Under the pieces are notes generated by a model. That model was not told the DNA's origin and ran no database searches. It saw only the letters and a list, made by a program, of their open reading frames with translations. 51,973 bases of DNA from assembly GCA_041492185.1 (NCBI GenBank), contig JBGPWL010000024.1, positions 1-51,973 on the forward strand. The letters are read 5' to 3'. How positions within the stretch are numbered: the first letter of the stretch is position 1; the number at the start of each line of letters is the position of its first letter. Shown piece by piece: positions 22,846-30,707 of the stretch. Origin of the DNA: JAOAPY01 sp041492185 (GTDB lineage: Bacteria > Acidobacteriota > Blastocatellia > Pyrinomonadales > Pyrinomonadaceae). The position numbers and the translations under genes are program-made.

Positions 22846-25293
22846 TTAGACGTCGAGGTTCCGCACGTCGAGCGCGTTGTCCTCGATGAACTTGCGGCGC
22901 GGTTCGACAGCGTCGCCCATCAGCACGGTGAAGATCTCATCGGTCTCAACTGCGTCATCGATTCTTACTTGCAGGAGCGTGCGTTTCTCGGGATTCATCG
23001 TGGTTTCCCAAAGCTGCTCCGGATTCATCTCGCCGAGACCCTTGTAACGTTGAATGGTCAAATCCTTTTTCGCCGCGGCCAGCACGCGCTCGAGTAATTC
23101 TTCACGAGTCGCGACCTCTTGCTTTGTGCCATTCTCGCCGACAGTAAATGGGGCGGCCAGTTGATCCTCGAGCCCGGTGTATAACTCAAGGGCTTTTTGA
23201 AACTCGACATAGCTGGCAAAGTTCCAGTCGATCTTGACGCTGTTGCCAGAGGTAGTCGTCGTTTGGATTTCCCACAGGCCGTGCTCTTCGTCAGTTGAGA
23301 GTTCGGTTTCGTAACCCGCCTTGGCCAGTCCTGACTCGACCTTACCCATCAGCTCGCCGTCCTGGAAGACCTTGCGGAGCGTGGCGCCCTCTTTGCGAAG
23401 CACTCCTTTCTTCCCACCAAATGCTTCGAGGAGAATGGTCAGCAATTTTGCGTCGCCGACTACGCGGCGTGCGGCGCGCTCGCAGTAGTGTTTCAACTCG
23501 ACCATTCGCTCCAGCACGCGCGCCAGTTCCTGGCCTTCGATTTCCTGCTTGGCGCCCGCGGGCTTCACCTTCATATCAGCCGTGGCCATGCGCATCAGGT
23601 AGCGCGTCATCGAGCCTTCGTCCTTGATGTACTCTTCTTTCTTGCCGCGCTTAACCTTGAAGAGCGGTGGCTGAGCGATAAAGACGTGGCCTTGTTCGAC
23701 AAGGGCGGCCATCTGCCGGTAGAAGAAAGTCAGCAACAGCGTGCGAATGTGCGAGCCGTCGACGTCGGCGTCGGTCATCAGGATGATCTTGTGATAGCGC
23801 AACTTGCTGATATCGAAATCTTCTTTGCCTATGCCGGTGCCGAGCGCGGTGATGAGCGATTTAATCTCGCTATGACCGAGCATCTTGTCGAAGCGCGCTT
23901 TTTCGACGTTCAGGATTTTTCCCTTGAGCGGAAGGATGGCCTGGTTCTTACGATCGCGACCCTGCTTGGCTGAGCCGCCGGCGGAATCGCCCTCAACGAT
24001 GTAGATTTCCGACTTCGCCGGGTCGCGCTCCTGACAATCGGCAAGTTTTCCCGGCAACATGGTCGAACCCATTGCGCCTTTGCGCACGATCTCGCGCGCC
24101 TTGCGCGCCGCGTCGCGGGCTCGCGCTGCGTCCAGAGCCTTGCCCACGATTCGCTTCGCCACGCTCGGGTTCTGTTCGAGATATTCGGTAAGCCTTTCGT
24201 TCAGGAACGATTCAACCGCGCCCTTCACATCCGAATTCAGCTTGCCTTTTGTCTGGCCCTCGAACTGAGGCTGCGGCAGCTTCACTGAAATGACCGCTAC
24301 CAGGCCTTCGCGCACATCGTCTCCGGTCAGCGAGGTCTTGAAATTCTTTGCCAGCCCGGACGATTGCGCATAAGCGTTAATAGTGCGCGTAAACGCCGAG
24401 CGAAATCCAGACAGGTGCGTGCCGCCGTCAACGGTGTTGATGTTGTTGGCGAACGAATAGACCTTCTCGTCGTAGCCGTCGTTGTACTGAATAGCAACCT
24501 CGATCGAGAGTGCTTCGTTCTCGCGCTCGAAATAGAGCGGCTTGTCGTGAATCGTGGCCTTGTTCTTGTTGAGATGTTTGACGAATTCGGCAATGCCGCC
24601 TTTGTAGTAAAACTCGTGCGACTTTTCCGGCTCCTCGCGTTCGTCCTTGATCGTGATGCGGATGCCCTTATTCAAGAACGCCTTCTCGCGGAGACGCTCT
24701 GATAGTTTGTCAAAACTAAACTCGACCAGATCGAAGATCTGAGCATCAGGCCTGAAAGTAATCTTGGTCCCGCGCTTTCTGGTCTTCCCGGTCTGCTTCA
24801 GCGAACCGCCCGACGCAACGCCGCGAACAAACTCCTGCTCGTAAGTCTTACCCTCTCGCCAGATTTCCAGATGCAGAGACTCTGAAAGAAAATTGACGAC
24901 TGATACGCCGACGCCGTGCAAACCGCCGGAGACCTTGTAGGCGTTTGTATCAAACTTGCCGCCGGCGTGAAGTTTGGTCATCACCACTTCCGCCGCTGAT
25001 TTTCTTTCCTTTTTTATTTCATCAACCGGAATGCCGCGTCCGTTGTCGATCACGGTAACCGAGTTATCAAGGTGGATCGCGACGTCGATTGTGTCGCAAT
25101 ATCCGGCGAGTGCTTCGTCTATAGAGTTGTCAACTACTTCGTAAACTAAATGATGAAGGCCTAGTTCTCCGGTCGACCCTATGTACATGGCGGGGCGCTT
25201 GCGAACCGCGTCTCTTCCTTCGAGGATCGTAATCGAAGATGAGTCGTAAGCCGCGCCCTTCTTGCTCGTTACTGTTGTACCTGCTGTTGCCAA
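22846..25293 (-). CDS. gyrB: DNA gyrase subunit B
   Basis: ATPase subunit of the negative-supercoiling topoisomerase; partners with GyrA, which is not in the window. The GHKL ATPase domain has VYEVVDNSIDEALAGY, DNGRGIP and GGLHGVGVSVVN. The transducer includes DGGTHLSGFRSAFTR. The TOPRIM domain has EGDSAGGSAKQGRDR, PLKGKILNVEKAR and MTDADVDGSHIRTLLLTFFYR. The C-terminus has QRYKGLGEMNPEQLWETTM. At 815 residues it includes the extra TOPRIM-region insert seen in proteobacterial GyrB. The start is TTG at 25293: AAGGAG lies 6 bp upstream and the next residues (LATAGTT) lead into the fold. It is the last gene of the leftward dnaA-dnaN-recF-gyrB series, 34 bp after recF, and so probably co-transcribed with recF. 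Confidence 0.98.
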   Translation of the reverse strand: MATAGTTVTSKKGAAYDSSSITILEGRDAVRKRPAMYIGSTGELGLHHLVYEVVDNSIDEALAGYCDTIDVAIHLDNSVTVIDNGRGIPVDEIKKERKSAAEVVMTKLHAGGKFDTNAYKVSGGLHGVGVSVVNFLSESLHLEIWREGKTYEQEFVRGVASGGSLKQTGKTRKRGTKITFRPDAQIFDLVEFSFDKLSERLREKAFLNKGIRITIKDEREEPEKSHEFYYKGGIAEFVKHLNKNKATIHDKPLYFERENEALSIEVAIQYNDGYDEKVYSFANNINTVDGGTHLSGFRSAFTRTINAYAQSSGLAKNFKTSLTGDDVREGLVAVISVKLPQPQFEGQTKGKLNSDVKGAVESFLNERLTEYLEQNPSVAKRIVGKALDAARARDAARKAREIVRKGAMGSTMLPGKLADCQERDPAKSEIYIVEGDSAGGSAKQGRDRKNQAILPLKGKILNVEKARFDKMLGHSEIKSLITALGTGIGKEDFDISKLRYHKIILMTDADVDGSHIRTLLLTFFYRQMAALVEQGHVFIAQPPLFKVKRGKKEEYIKDEGSMTRYLMRMATADMKVKPAGAKQEIEGQELARVLERMVELKHYCERAARRVVGDAKLLTILLEAFGGKKGVLRKEGATLRKVFQDGELMGKVESGLAKAGYETELSTDEEHGLWEIQTTTTSGNSVKIDWNFASYVEFQKALELYTGLEDQLAAPFTVGENGTKQEVATREELLERVLAAAKKDLTIQRYKGLGEMNPEQLWETTMNPEKRTLLQVRIDDAVETDEIFTVLMGDAVEPRRKFIEDNALDVRNLDV

Positions 25294-25327
25294 TCGTGTC
25301 TCCTTAAATAAATCGTGATCGCTGTTT

Positions 25328-26479
25328 TCACGCCCCTTCGGCTGTCGCCACGAGCGCTGGAATAATTTGCGCTTCGCTCCTCGAAGCTACTACGGCGCCG
25401 TTCTCAATATTGAAAAGCTTCGCCCCGGATACAAACTCTCCAACATGGTTCCGTTTGGAAGTTGTAATGAAGGTTTGCGTGCGCCCTTCCAGGTATTCCA
25501 GGAGACTGTTAATCCTCTTTTCGTCAAGCTCGGCATCGACATCGTCGATGAGGAAAAGGGGGTAATCATCGTGAGTTGAATTATACAACGAAATCGCTGC
25601 TAAGTCTAATAATAACAATGTGCTACGTTGCTGGCCCGCGCTACCGTAAACCCTCATCTCGCGACCGTCAAAAAGGATCGCCAGTTCGTCGCGATGCGGA
25701 CCGATCAACGAGCGCCCGGCTGCGATTTCGGCCGGCAGACGAAGCCGTAGTCGCTCTGCCAGCAATTGTTCGTAATCATTCAGATCGCCTTTGCCCTCGA
25801 GTGACGAAACGTAGCGAAGGAAAACTTCCTCTTGTGCGAAGACGCGGCGCTCAAGAACATGGTTCAGCCTTTCAACGTAATCCAGTCGCGATCGATGAAC
25901 CTGGTGCGCCAGCCCCACGAGCTGCTTGTTCCAGGGCGCGACCAAATCATCCGTTTCAGCCAGGCTGAATTCCTTATCAGAGGAGTCCTGCAAGATTCGG
26001 TTCTTCTGCCTGATCACCTTGTTGTAGTCCAGGAGGGTCTGCGCGTACGACGGCAGCAGCGAGGCCGCGCCGCGATCAATAAACCTCCTGCGAGCCTCTG
26101 GCATTCCACGAACGATTTCCAGTTCGTCGGCAGTAAGCGCCACCACGTGAAGCTCGGCGAGGTAGCGCGTCAGTGGTTCGCGCTTACCGTTGATCGAGAT
26201 TGATTTTGTGTTCCCGTTCAGGGTTATTTGCAGTTCCCGATGAATGTCGGCGCCGTGCGCAACTCGACCCGTTATGGTGGCAAACTCTGCGCCGAATTTG
26301 ACTGACTCGTGAAGATGTTGGGTGCGGAATGATTTTGTTCTGCCGAGAGTATGAATAGCTTCAAGCCAATTCGTTTTCCCCTGTCCGTTGTTGCCGTAGA
26401 TTATGTTAAGCCCCGATCCACAAAAAACCCTGCCAGTCAGATTTCGGAAGTTGTGGACCTCAATACAATCGAGGATCAT
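25328..26479 (-). CDS. recF: recombination protein RecF
   Basis: An SMC-like ATPase that acts with RecO and RecR at gapped DNA. Walker A is YGNNGQGKTNWLEAIH (about 29-44), the ABC signature region lies near GSAGQQRSTLLLLDLA, and Walker B is YPLFLIDDVDAELDEKR. Its 383 residues are a normal length. The intron-free dnaN-recF-gyrB order is ancestral. It is separated from dnaN by 136 bp that include a dnaN terminator hairpin, so it probably has its own promoter in 26480-26540, though I could not pick one with confidence. The 3' end lies 34 bp before the gyrB TTG. Confidence 0.97.
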   Translation of the reverse strand: MILDCIEVHNFRNLTGRVFCGSGLNIIYGNNGQGKTNWLEAIHTLGRTKSFRTQHLHESVKFGAEFATITGRVAHGADIHRELQITLNGNTKSISINGKREPLTRYLAELHVVALTADELEIVRGMPEARRRFIDRGAASLLPSYAQTLLDYNKVIRQKNRILQDSSDKEFSLAETDDLVAPWNKQLVGLAHQVHRSRLDYVERLNHVLERRVFAQEEVFLRYVSSLEGKGDLNDYEQLLAERLRLRLPAEIAAGRSLIGPHRDELAILFDGREMRVYGSAGQQRSTLLLLDLAAISLYNSTHDDYPLFLIDDVDAELDEKRINSLLEYLEGRTQTFITTSKRNHVGEFVSGAKLFNIENGAVVASRSEAQIIPALVATAEGA

Positions 26480-26542
26480 GTGACAATTCTAACACACGGC
26501 TTGGGCTTTGACTGGGGCCGCGTGACAGAATCTGTTTCTATC

Positions 26543-26581
26543 AAAAAAAGAAGTGCTCTTCCCCGTCGGGAAAAAGCACTT
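26543..26581 (-). terminator. intrinsic terminator after dnaN
   Basis: On the minus strand the arms AAGTGCTTTTTCCC and GGGGAAGAGCACTT close around a 3-4 nt loop (26551-26581) and are followed by C then T7 (26543-26549). This is a strong Rho-independent terminator 35 bp past the dnaN stop, separating dnaN from recF. Confidence 0.85.
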
Positions 26582-26615
26582 CCCAATTGTTCTCAAGATC
26601 ACTGACGGCTGGATC

Positions 26616-27731
26616 TCAAATACGCATCGGCATGACGATGTACTTGTAATCATAATCACCGCCATCTTGCGGACGCAGTTGTGTCTGCGAGTTGCCGTCC
26701 TTGAATTCAAACACGATCTTTCCTTCACTGATGACGTTTAGGAAATCCTGCAAGTACTGCGCGTTAAAACCAATATCAGTCTCTTCTCCGCTATACTCGG
26801 CCTGCACCGTCTCGCGCGCCTCTCCTTCCTCGGCATTCTGCGCGCTGATGACTAACTGGTTCGGCTCAAGATGAAAACGGATCGAGTGCGAACGTTCGTC
26901 GGCCATCAGTGAGACCCGGCGGATCGCCTGATTCAAGAGCGCGCCGTCAAATTCCACCGACTTATCATTGTTCTTCGGCATTACCATTTCGTAATTAGGG
27001 AACTGGCCATAAAGCATTCTAGAAATCAACAACCTCGGGCCAACCTCAAAGTAGATGTGATTCTCGTCCATTCCGAGACTGATGTCTCCTTCGTAACCGG
27101 CGGTGATCTTCGTCAATTCGGCCAGGGTCTTGCGCGGGATCAAAGTATCGATCGTCTCCTTCGTTTCATTCTTCGTTACGTTCTTTCGCGCTACGTAAGC
27201 CAGCCTGTGCCCGTCGGTCGTAACCATGGTGGCGCCGCTCTTGTCGAGAATGAACTTCGCTCCCGAGAGCGTGTAGCGCGACTCTTCCTGTGTTATGGCG
27301 AAGATCGTCCGGTCGATCAGCGATTTGAGAACTTCGGCGGGCACCTTCGTTGGGGCTGATTTGAAACTGGGTACTTCTGGAAACGCATCACGGGCAACGC
27401 CGACCATCTTGAACTTAGTTCGATCACACTTGACCGTCACCCATTCGTTCTCTTCCTTTTGAAAACTGACCGGCGCGTCCGGCAACAACCTGGCTATTTC
27501 AAATAGCTTTCGCGCTTGAACGCAGATCGATCCCGGGGCGCCTATTTCGTCGGCATCCATATCGCAACGTATCGTTACGTCGAGGTCGGTGCCGGTAAGA
27601 CGAATCGTATTATCACCAACCGATTCAATCAGAATATTGGAAAGAACCGGAATAGTATTCTTCCGTTCGACTATTCCCTGAACGAATCCCAATTCCTTTT
27701 GCAGGTTTTGCTTACTGACTACAAACTGCAT
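26616..27731 (-). CDS. dnaN: DNA polymerase III beta sliding clamp
   Basis: Ring-forming processivity clamp that tethers the replicase and binds DnaA-regulating and repair partners. 371 residues in three repeats. The N-terminus MQFVVSKQNLQKELGFVQGIV, LIPRKTLAELTK in the second domain and the C-terminal YKYIVMPMRI are family hallmarks, and the final MPMR(I) segment contributes to the partner-binding cleft. The ATG at 27731 has AAAGGAG 7 bp upstream. It is transcribed away from the origin with dnaA and ends in a strong terminator (26543-26581). Core housekeeping; no anomalies. Confidence 0.98.
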   Translation of the reverse strand: MQFVVSKQNLQKELGFVQGIVERKNTIPVLSNILIESVGDNTIRLTGTDLDVTIRCDMDADEIGAPGSICVQARKLFEIARLLPDAPVSFQKEENEWVTVKCDRTKFKMVGVARDAFPEVPSFKSAPTKVPAEVLKSLIDRTIFAITQEESRYTLSGAKFILDKSGATMVTTDGHRLAYVARKNVTKNETKETIDTLIPRKTLAELTKITAGYEGDISLGMDENHIYFEVGPRLLISRMLYGQFPNYEMVMPKNNDKSVEFDGALLNQAIRRVSLMADERSHSIRFHLEPNQLVISAQNAEEGEARETVQAEYSGEETDIGFNAQYLQDFLNVISEGKIVFEFKDGNSQTQLRPQDGGDYDYKYIVMPMRI

Positions 27732-28048
27732 TCAATTCTCCTTTGGATTTCAAGTGTGCGCTTTTGAACTACTGCTAATTATAAATACTAGTTTATATAT
27801 TTCCAGTAGTCGTAGTAGTGATTGTTGAAAAGTGGAAAAGCCTCTTAAGTTATTAAGCTACAGACCAGTAAGTTCAACAGCCCGCTGTGGAATTGATACT
27901 AAGAACTATATCAAAAGTGAGTTGAAAGTCTCCAGGTAACAATTTGCGAACAATCCTAATCATAGCCTTCAGACCTCGGTTGTGGAAACGTGGAAAACTC
28001 ACCGAGCTAGCCACAGACCAACGAGCGAAACGAACGGAACGAACCATA
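27732..28048. other. dnaN-dnaA intergenic region with weak DnaA boxes
   Basis: This 317-bp gap holds no gene. It contains DnaA-box-like 9-mers on the minus strand at 27981-27989 (TGTGGAAAC), 27989-27997 (CGTGGAAAA), 27831-27839 (AGTGGAAAA) and 27886-27894 (TGTGGAATT), an A/T-only-rich stretch at about 27774-27802, and an inverted repeat TTGATA/TATCAA near 27893-27914. It may be a second half of a bipartite origin, or the dnaN control region. The dnaN promoter must lie here, but no clear pair of hexamers stands out. Confidence 0.5.
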
Positions 28049-29473
28049 TTACCGGTGAAGGCTTTCAGTAATCTTGTGCACAAGTTTCTGAGTTCCCGGG
28101 TCTCTAGTGACTAGCGACTCAATCTTTGCGACGGAATGAATGACTGTCGTGTGATGTTTGCCGCCGAACGCTCTACCAATCTCAGGGTAACTTTGCTTAG
28201 TCAACTTCTTACACAAATACATAGCGATTTGTCGAGGGAGAGAAAAACTTCTGGCATTGCTCTTGGAGAGCAATTCCTCAACATTCATTCGGTGGCTGGA
28301 CGCGACGGCCTTTTGGATCTGTAAGATAGTTATTACGTCGGATTCTTCTTCGCCCGCTATGTTTCTAATCGCGTCTTGAGCAAGGCTCCTGGATATTGGG
28401 ATGCCACGGAGCGACGAAATAGCCACGAGCCGAACCAACGAACCCTCCAATTCCCGAATGTTATTCTTTACTCTGCCGGCGATGTATAAGGCGACTTCAT
28501 CGGGGATGGCAACACCCATAATTTCCGCCTTGCGCTTAAGAATCGCAACTTTCGTTTCCAGGTCAGGCGGCTCAATATCGGCAATCAATCCCCACTCGAA
28601 GCGAGAATGTAGTCTCTCCTCAAGAGTCGGGATTTCGCGCGGCGGACAATCAGAGGTGATGACCAGTTGCTTTTGTTGCTCGTAAAGCGAATTGAACGTG
28701 TGGAAAAATTCTTCCTGGGTGCGCTCCTTGCCGGCCATGAATTGGATGTCATCGATCAGCAAGACATCGACGGAGCGGTATTTCTCTCTGAAGCTCTGAG
28801 TGCGGTCATAACGAATCGCGTTGATCAATTCGTTCATGAATTTCTCGGACGAAAGGTAACAAAGACGCAAGTGGCGATTACGAAGTTTTATTGCATGGCC
28901 ACACGCGTGCATCAGGTGAGTCTTACCGAGCCCCACACCGCCGTATAGATATAAAGGGTTGTAAGTTTTTCCCGGAGCTTCAGCAACAGCCAATGAGGCC
29001 GCATGAGCAAACTGGTTGCACGACCCGACAACGAACGTGTCATACGTGTATTTTGCGTTTAGCGAGGGCTCAGCTATCTGCATTTGGACCGCGGCCGCAG
29101 CAGAAGCAATGCTTGATTGGTGATGCGGCGACGAGGTGGAACCAGAGGGCATCGAGAGCTGCTGCAGTTGATCGGCGACCAGTGCGGTTGGCGTTGTTCT
29201 TGGCAGATCATCGGAGGAGCCGGTTACCCAACTAAACCGGTAATCTCCCAAGCTGATGTCATTTAGAGATTCATTCATCAACGAGGCATAGTTTGTATTG
29301 ATCCAATCCTTCACGATTTGGTTTGGCACGCGAAGTCGAATCAGACGCTCAGACTCGTCAAGTCCATCAAACAGAATCGGCTGGAACCAGGTATCGAAAC
29401 TCTCGTCGCTAAGTTTCGCCTTGATTGAGTGAAGAAGGCCTCTCCAAACCTCAGAATCAACACCATTACTCAT
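28049..29473 (-). CDS. dnaA: chromosomal replication initiator DnaA
   Basis: AAA+ initiator that melts oriC. 474 residues. Domain I is at about 1-85, a Ser/Pro/Ala-rich flexible domain II at about 90-135, and domain III has Walker A GGVGLGKT at 178-185 and Walker B LLIDDIQ around Asp241-Asp242. Domain IV has the DNA-binding helix-turn-helix ending YPEIGRAFGGKHHTTVIHSVAKI, the canonical DnaA signature. The ATG at 29473 (MSNGVDSEVW) follows ATGTGCA with no strong Shine-Dalgarno. It is divergent from rpmH across a 475-bp gap with a DnaA-box cluster and is therefore next to the likely origin and autoregulated from it. Strand polarity of the whole window flips here. Confidence 0.98.
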   Translation of the reverse strand: MSNGVDSEVWRGLLHSIKAKLSDESFDTWFQPILFDGLDESERLIRLRVPNQIVKDWINTNYASLMNESLNDISLGDYRFSWVTGSSDDLPRTTPTALVADQLQQLSMPSGSTSSPHHQSSIASAAAAVQMQIAEPSLNAKYTYDTFVVGSCNQFAHAASLAVAEAPGKTYNPLYLYGGVGLGKTHLMHACGHAIKLRNRHLRLCYLSSEKFMNELINAIRYDRTQSFREKYRSVDVLLIDDIQFMAGKERTQEEFFHTFNSLYEQQKQLVITSDCPPREIPTLEERLHSRFEWGLIADIEPPDLETKVAILKRKAEIMGVAIPDEVALYIAGRVKNNIRELEGSLVRLVAISSLRGIPISRSLAQDAIRNIAGEEESDVITILQIQKAVASSHRMNVEELLSKSNARSFSLPRQIAMYLCKKLTKQSYPEIGRAFGGKHHTTVIHSVAKIESLVTRDPGTQKLVHKITESLHR

Positions 29474-29597
29474 TGCACATCGTCCGTTCCGCGCTCGAAG
29501 CTAGTTTGTAGAAAAGAAGTTACTAACCTGGGCGAGAAGGCTGCTGGGTTTCGTAAGAACCACGAACAATCTCAGCTCAATTGAAACACACCATCGC

Positions 29598-29631
29598 TTT
29601 TCCACAAGGTTTTCCACAGCGTTGTGGAAAA
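29598..29631. promoter_or_regulatory. cluster of three DnaA boxes
   Basis: TTTTCCACA at 29598-29606 and 29610-29618 on the plus strand and its inverse TGTGGAAAA at 29623-29631. Each differs from the consensus TTATCCACA at a single position. Three boxes within 34 bp beside an AT-rich stretch are far from a chance pattern. Confidence 0.85.
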
Positions 29632-29643
29632 CAGCCCGGCCTT

Positions 29644-29673
29644 AAAGTAAAGCTTTAACCTTATAGGTATCAA
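29644..29673 (-). promoter_or_regulatory. tentative dnaA promoter
   Basis: Minus-strand TTGATA (29668-29673), 18 bp, TACTTT (29644-29649). The spacing equals that of the four better candidates in this window, and the DnaA boxes lie directly downstream, where DnaA binding could repress it. The -10 match is weak. Confidence 0.35.
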
Positions 29674-29882
29674 CTAGTTACGGGAAGCCTCTGCTTGATG
29701 GCGGAGACTAACACAGTGCTAATAGCTTATCAAGAGGATCTCGGAATAAAACACAGAACGTGCTCGCGGCCGGCTCGCGGCGTCAGCGCAGCCTTCGCTG
29801 AAATCGGTCGCAAGGGTTGTAATATTTTGTGTGAGAAGTTAGATGGGAAAAACAAAATGAGGCGTTGATGTCAGTCGGTTTC

Positions 29883-29912
29883 TTGACACGTCATACTGGT
29901 GACGGCTAGTCT
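29883..29912 (+). promoter_or_regulatory. rpmH operon promoter candidate
   Basis: Perfect -35 TTGACA (29883-29888), 18 bp, then TAGTCT (29907-29912), 36 bp upstream of the rpmH ATG. Identical in both hexamers and spacing to the candidate at 9351-9380 on the other strand. Confidence 0.65.
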
Positions 29913-29948
29913 TATCGTTTTCGCTTAACAGGAAAAGAGGTTTAGGTT

Positions 29949-30095
29949 ATGTCGAAGAGGACGTTTCAGCCAAATAACCGACGTCGGGCGAAGACCCACG
30001 GTTTTCGTGCGCGCATGGCCACGAAAAATGGGAGGCTTGTGCTTAAGCGACGACGGGCCAAGGGACGCAAGCGGCTTACTCCCTCTCATTATTAG
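29949..30095 (+). CDS. rpmH: 50S ribosomal protein L34
   Basis: 48 residues, extremely basic. The start SKRTFQPNNRRRAKTHGFRA and the ending KGRKRLTP are the invariant L34 sequence, with the family's MATKNGR block in the middle. It binds 23S rRNA late in 50S assembly. AGAGG lies about 8-11 bp upstream. It begins the rightward rpmH-rnpA-yidD-yidC unit, with rnpA following after 6 bp, and is driven by the candidate promoter at 29883-29912. It lies directly beside the origin, so its gene dosage is high during fast growth. Confidence 0.98.
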   Translation: MSKRTFQPNNRRRAKTHGFRARMATKNGRLVLKRRRAKGRKRLTPSHY

Positions 30096-30101
30096 GCGGC
30101 A

Positions 30102-30455
30102 GTGAAAACAAAGCTGCGCGACAGCGGAGATTTTAGGAACGTATATCAAAAGGGCAAGCGATATGACGGCTTGTTGATGACGGCTTTTGTTCTTGGAAGC
30201 GATCAGCCGCATCACAGACTGGGATTAACAGCGTCGCGCAAGTTGTCGGTTAAGGCTTTTGAGCGTAACCGAGCAAAGCGTCTTTTGAGGGAGTCATTTC
30301 GTTTGCACGTGCGTACGCTTAGCCGTCTCCGGCGAAAGTACGACTGGGTGCTTAATGCGAGGAAGAAACTTTTGTCGGTCCAGATCATGGACACGATTGA
30401 AGAGTTAGAGCGGATCATCAGAAGGGTGGAGAGCGACGAACAAACATTTCAGTGA
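30102..30455 (+). CDS. rnpA: ribonuclease P protein component
   Basis: Protein cofactor of the tRNA 5'-maturation ribozyme, 117 residues. It starts with GTG at 30102, 6 bp after rpmH. The RNA-binding RNR motif appears as SVKAFERNRAKRLLRESFRLH, preceded by RLGLTASRKL. LRDSGDFRNVYQKGKRY is the usual N-terminal helix region. Coupling to rpmH is conserved across bacteria. The weak Shine-Dalgarno and GTG start suggest translation coupled to rpmH. Confidence 0.96.
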   Translation: MKTKLRDSGDFRNVYQKGKRYDGLLMTAFVLGSDQPHHRLGLTASRKLSVKAFERNRAKRLLRESFRLHVRTLSRLRRKYDWVLNARKKLLSVQIMDTIEELERIIRRVESDEQTFQ

Positions 30456-30473
30456 AGTCGAGTTGAGAATCTC

Positions 30474-30683
30474 GTGAAGACAATTCTGATTACACTTCTT
30501 CGATTGTACAAAATAGTTCTCTCTCCGCTAATTCCGCCTTCTTGCAGATTCGTTCCTTCTTGTTCTGAATATGCCCTGGAAGCGATCAATCGTTACGGGA
30601 CTTTGCGCGGGAGCACACTCGCCGTGCGGCGGTTATTGCGTTGCCATCCCTTCCACGCCGGCGGATATGACCCTGTTAAGTGA
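30474..30683 (+). CDS. yidD: membrane protein insertion efficiency factor YidD
   Basis: 69 residues, GTG start at 30474. The CRFVPSCSEYALEAI block and the ending LLRCHPFHAGGYDPV are the conserved YidD signature, with an N-terminal amphipathic/hydrophobic helix (ITLLRLYKIVLSPLIPP). It aids YidC-dependent insertion of inner-membrane proteins. It lies 18 bp after rnpA and 24 bp before yidC, the standard order. Confidence 0.96.
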   Translation: MKTILITLLRLYKIVLSPLIPPSCRFVPSCSEYALEAINRYGTLRGSTLAVRRLLRCHPFHAGGYDPVK

Positions 30684-30707
30684 CTCGAGACTCGTTCGCC
30701 AACTCAA

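Larger units (their letters stand above)
29474..29948. other. oriC: candidate replication origin (oriC) between dnaA and rpmH
   Basis: A 475-bp gene-free gap where transcription and coding strand diverge, flanked by dnaA and rpmH as at many bacterial origins. It holds three closely packed DnaA boxes (29598-29631) and a directly adjacent AT-rich block (29641-29680, with TTAAAG/CTTTAA inverted arms) that could be the unwinding element. There is also a GC-rich hairpin-prone stretch near 29766-29805. The rpmH promoter is at its right end. Replication-origin assignment is inferred from context and motifs. Confidence 0.75.

Noticed and set aside
26140..26160. CACGTGAAG inside recF as a parS candidate
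   Set aside because: About 9 of 16 matches and inside a coding sequence; expected by chance.
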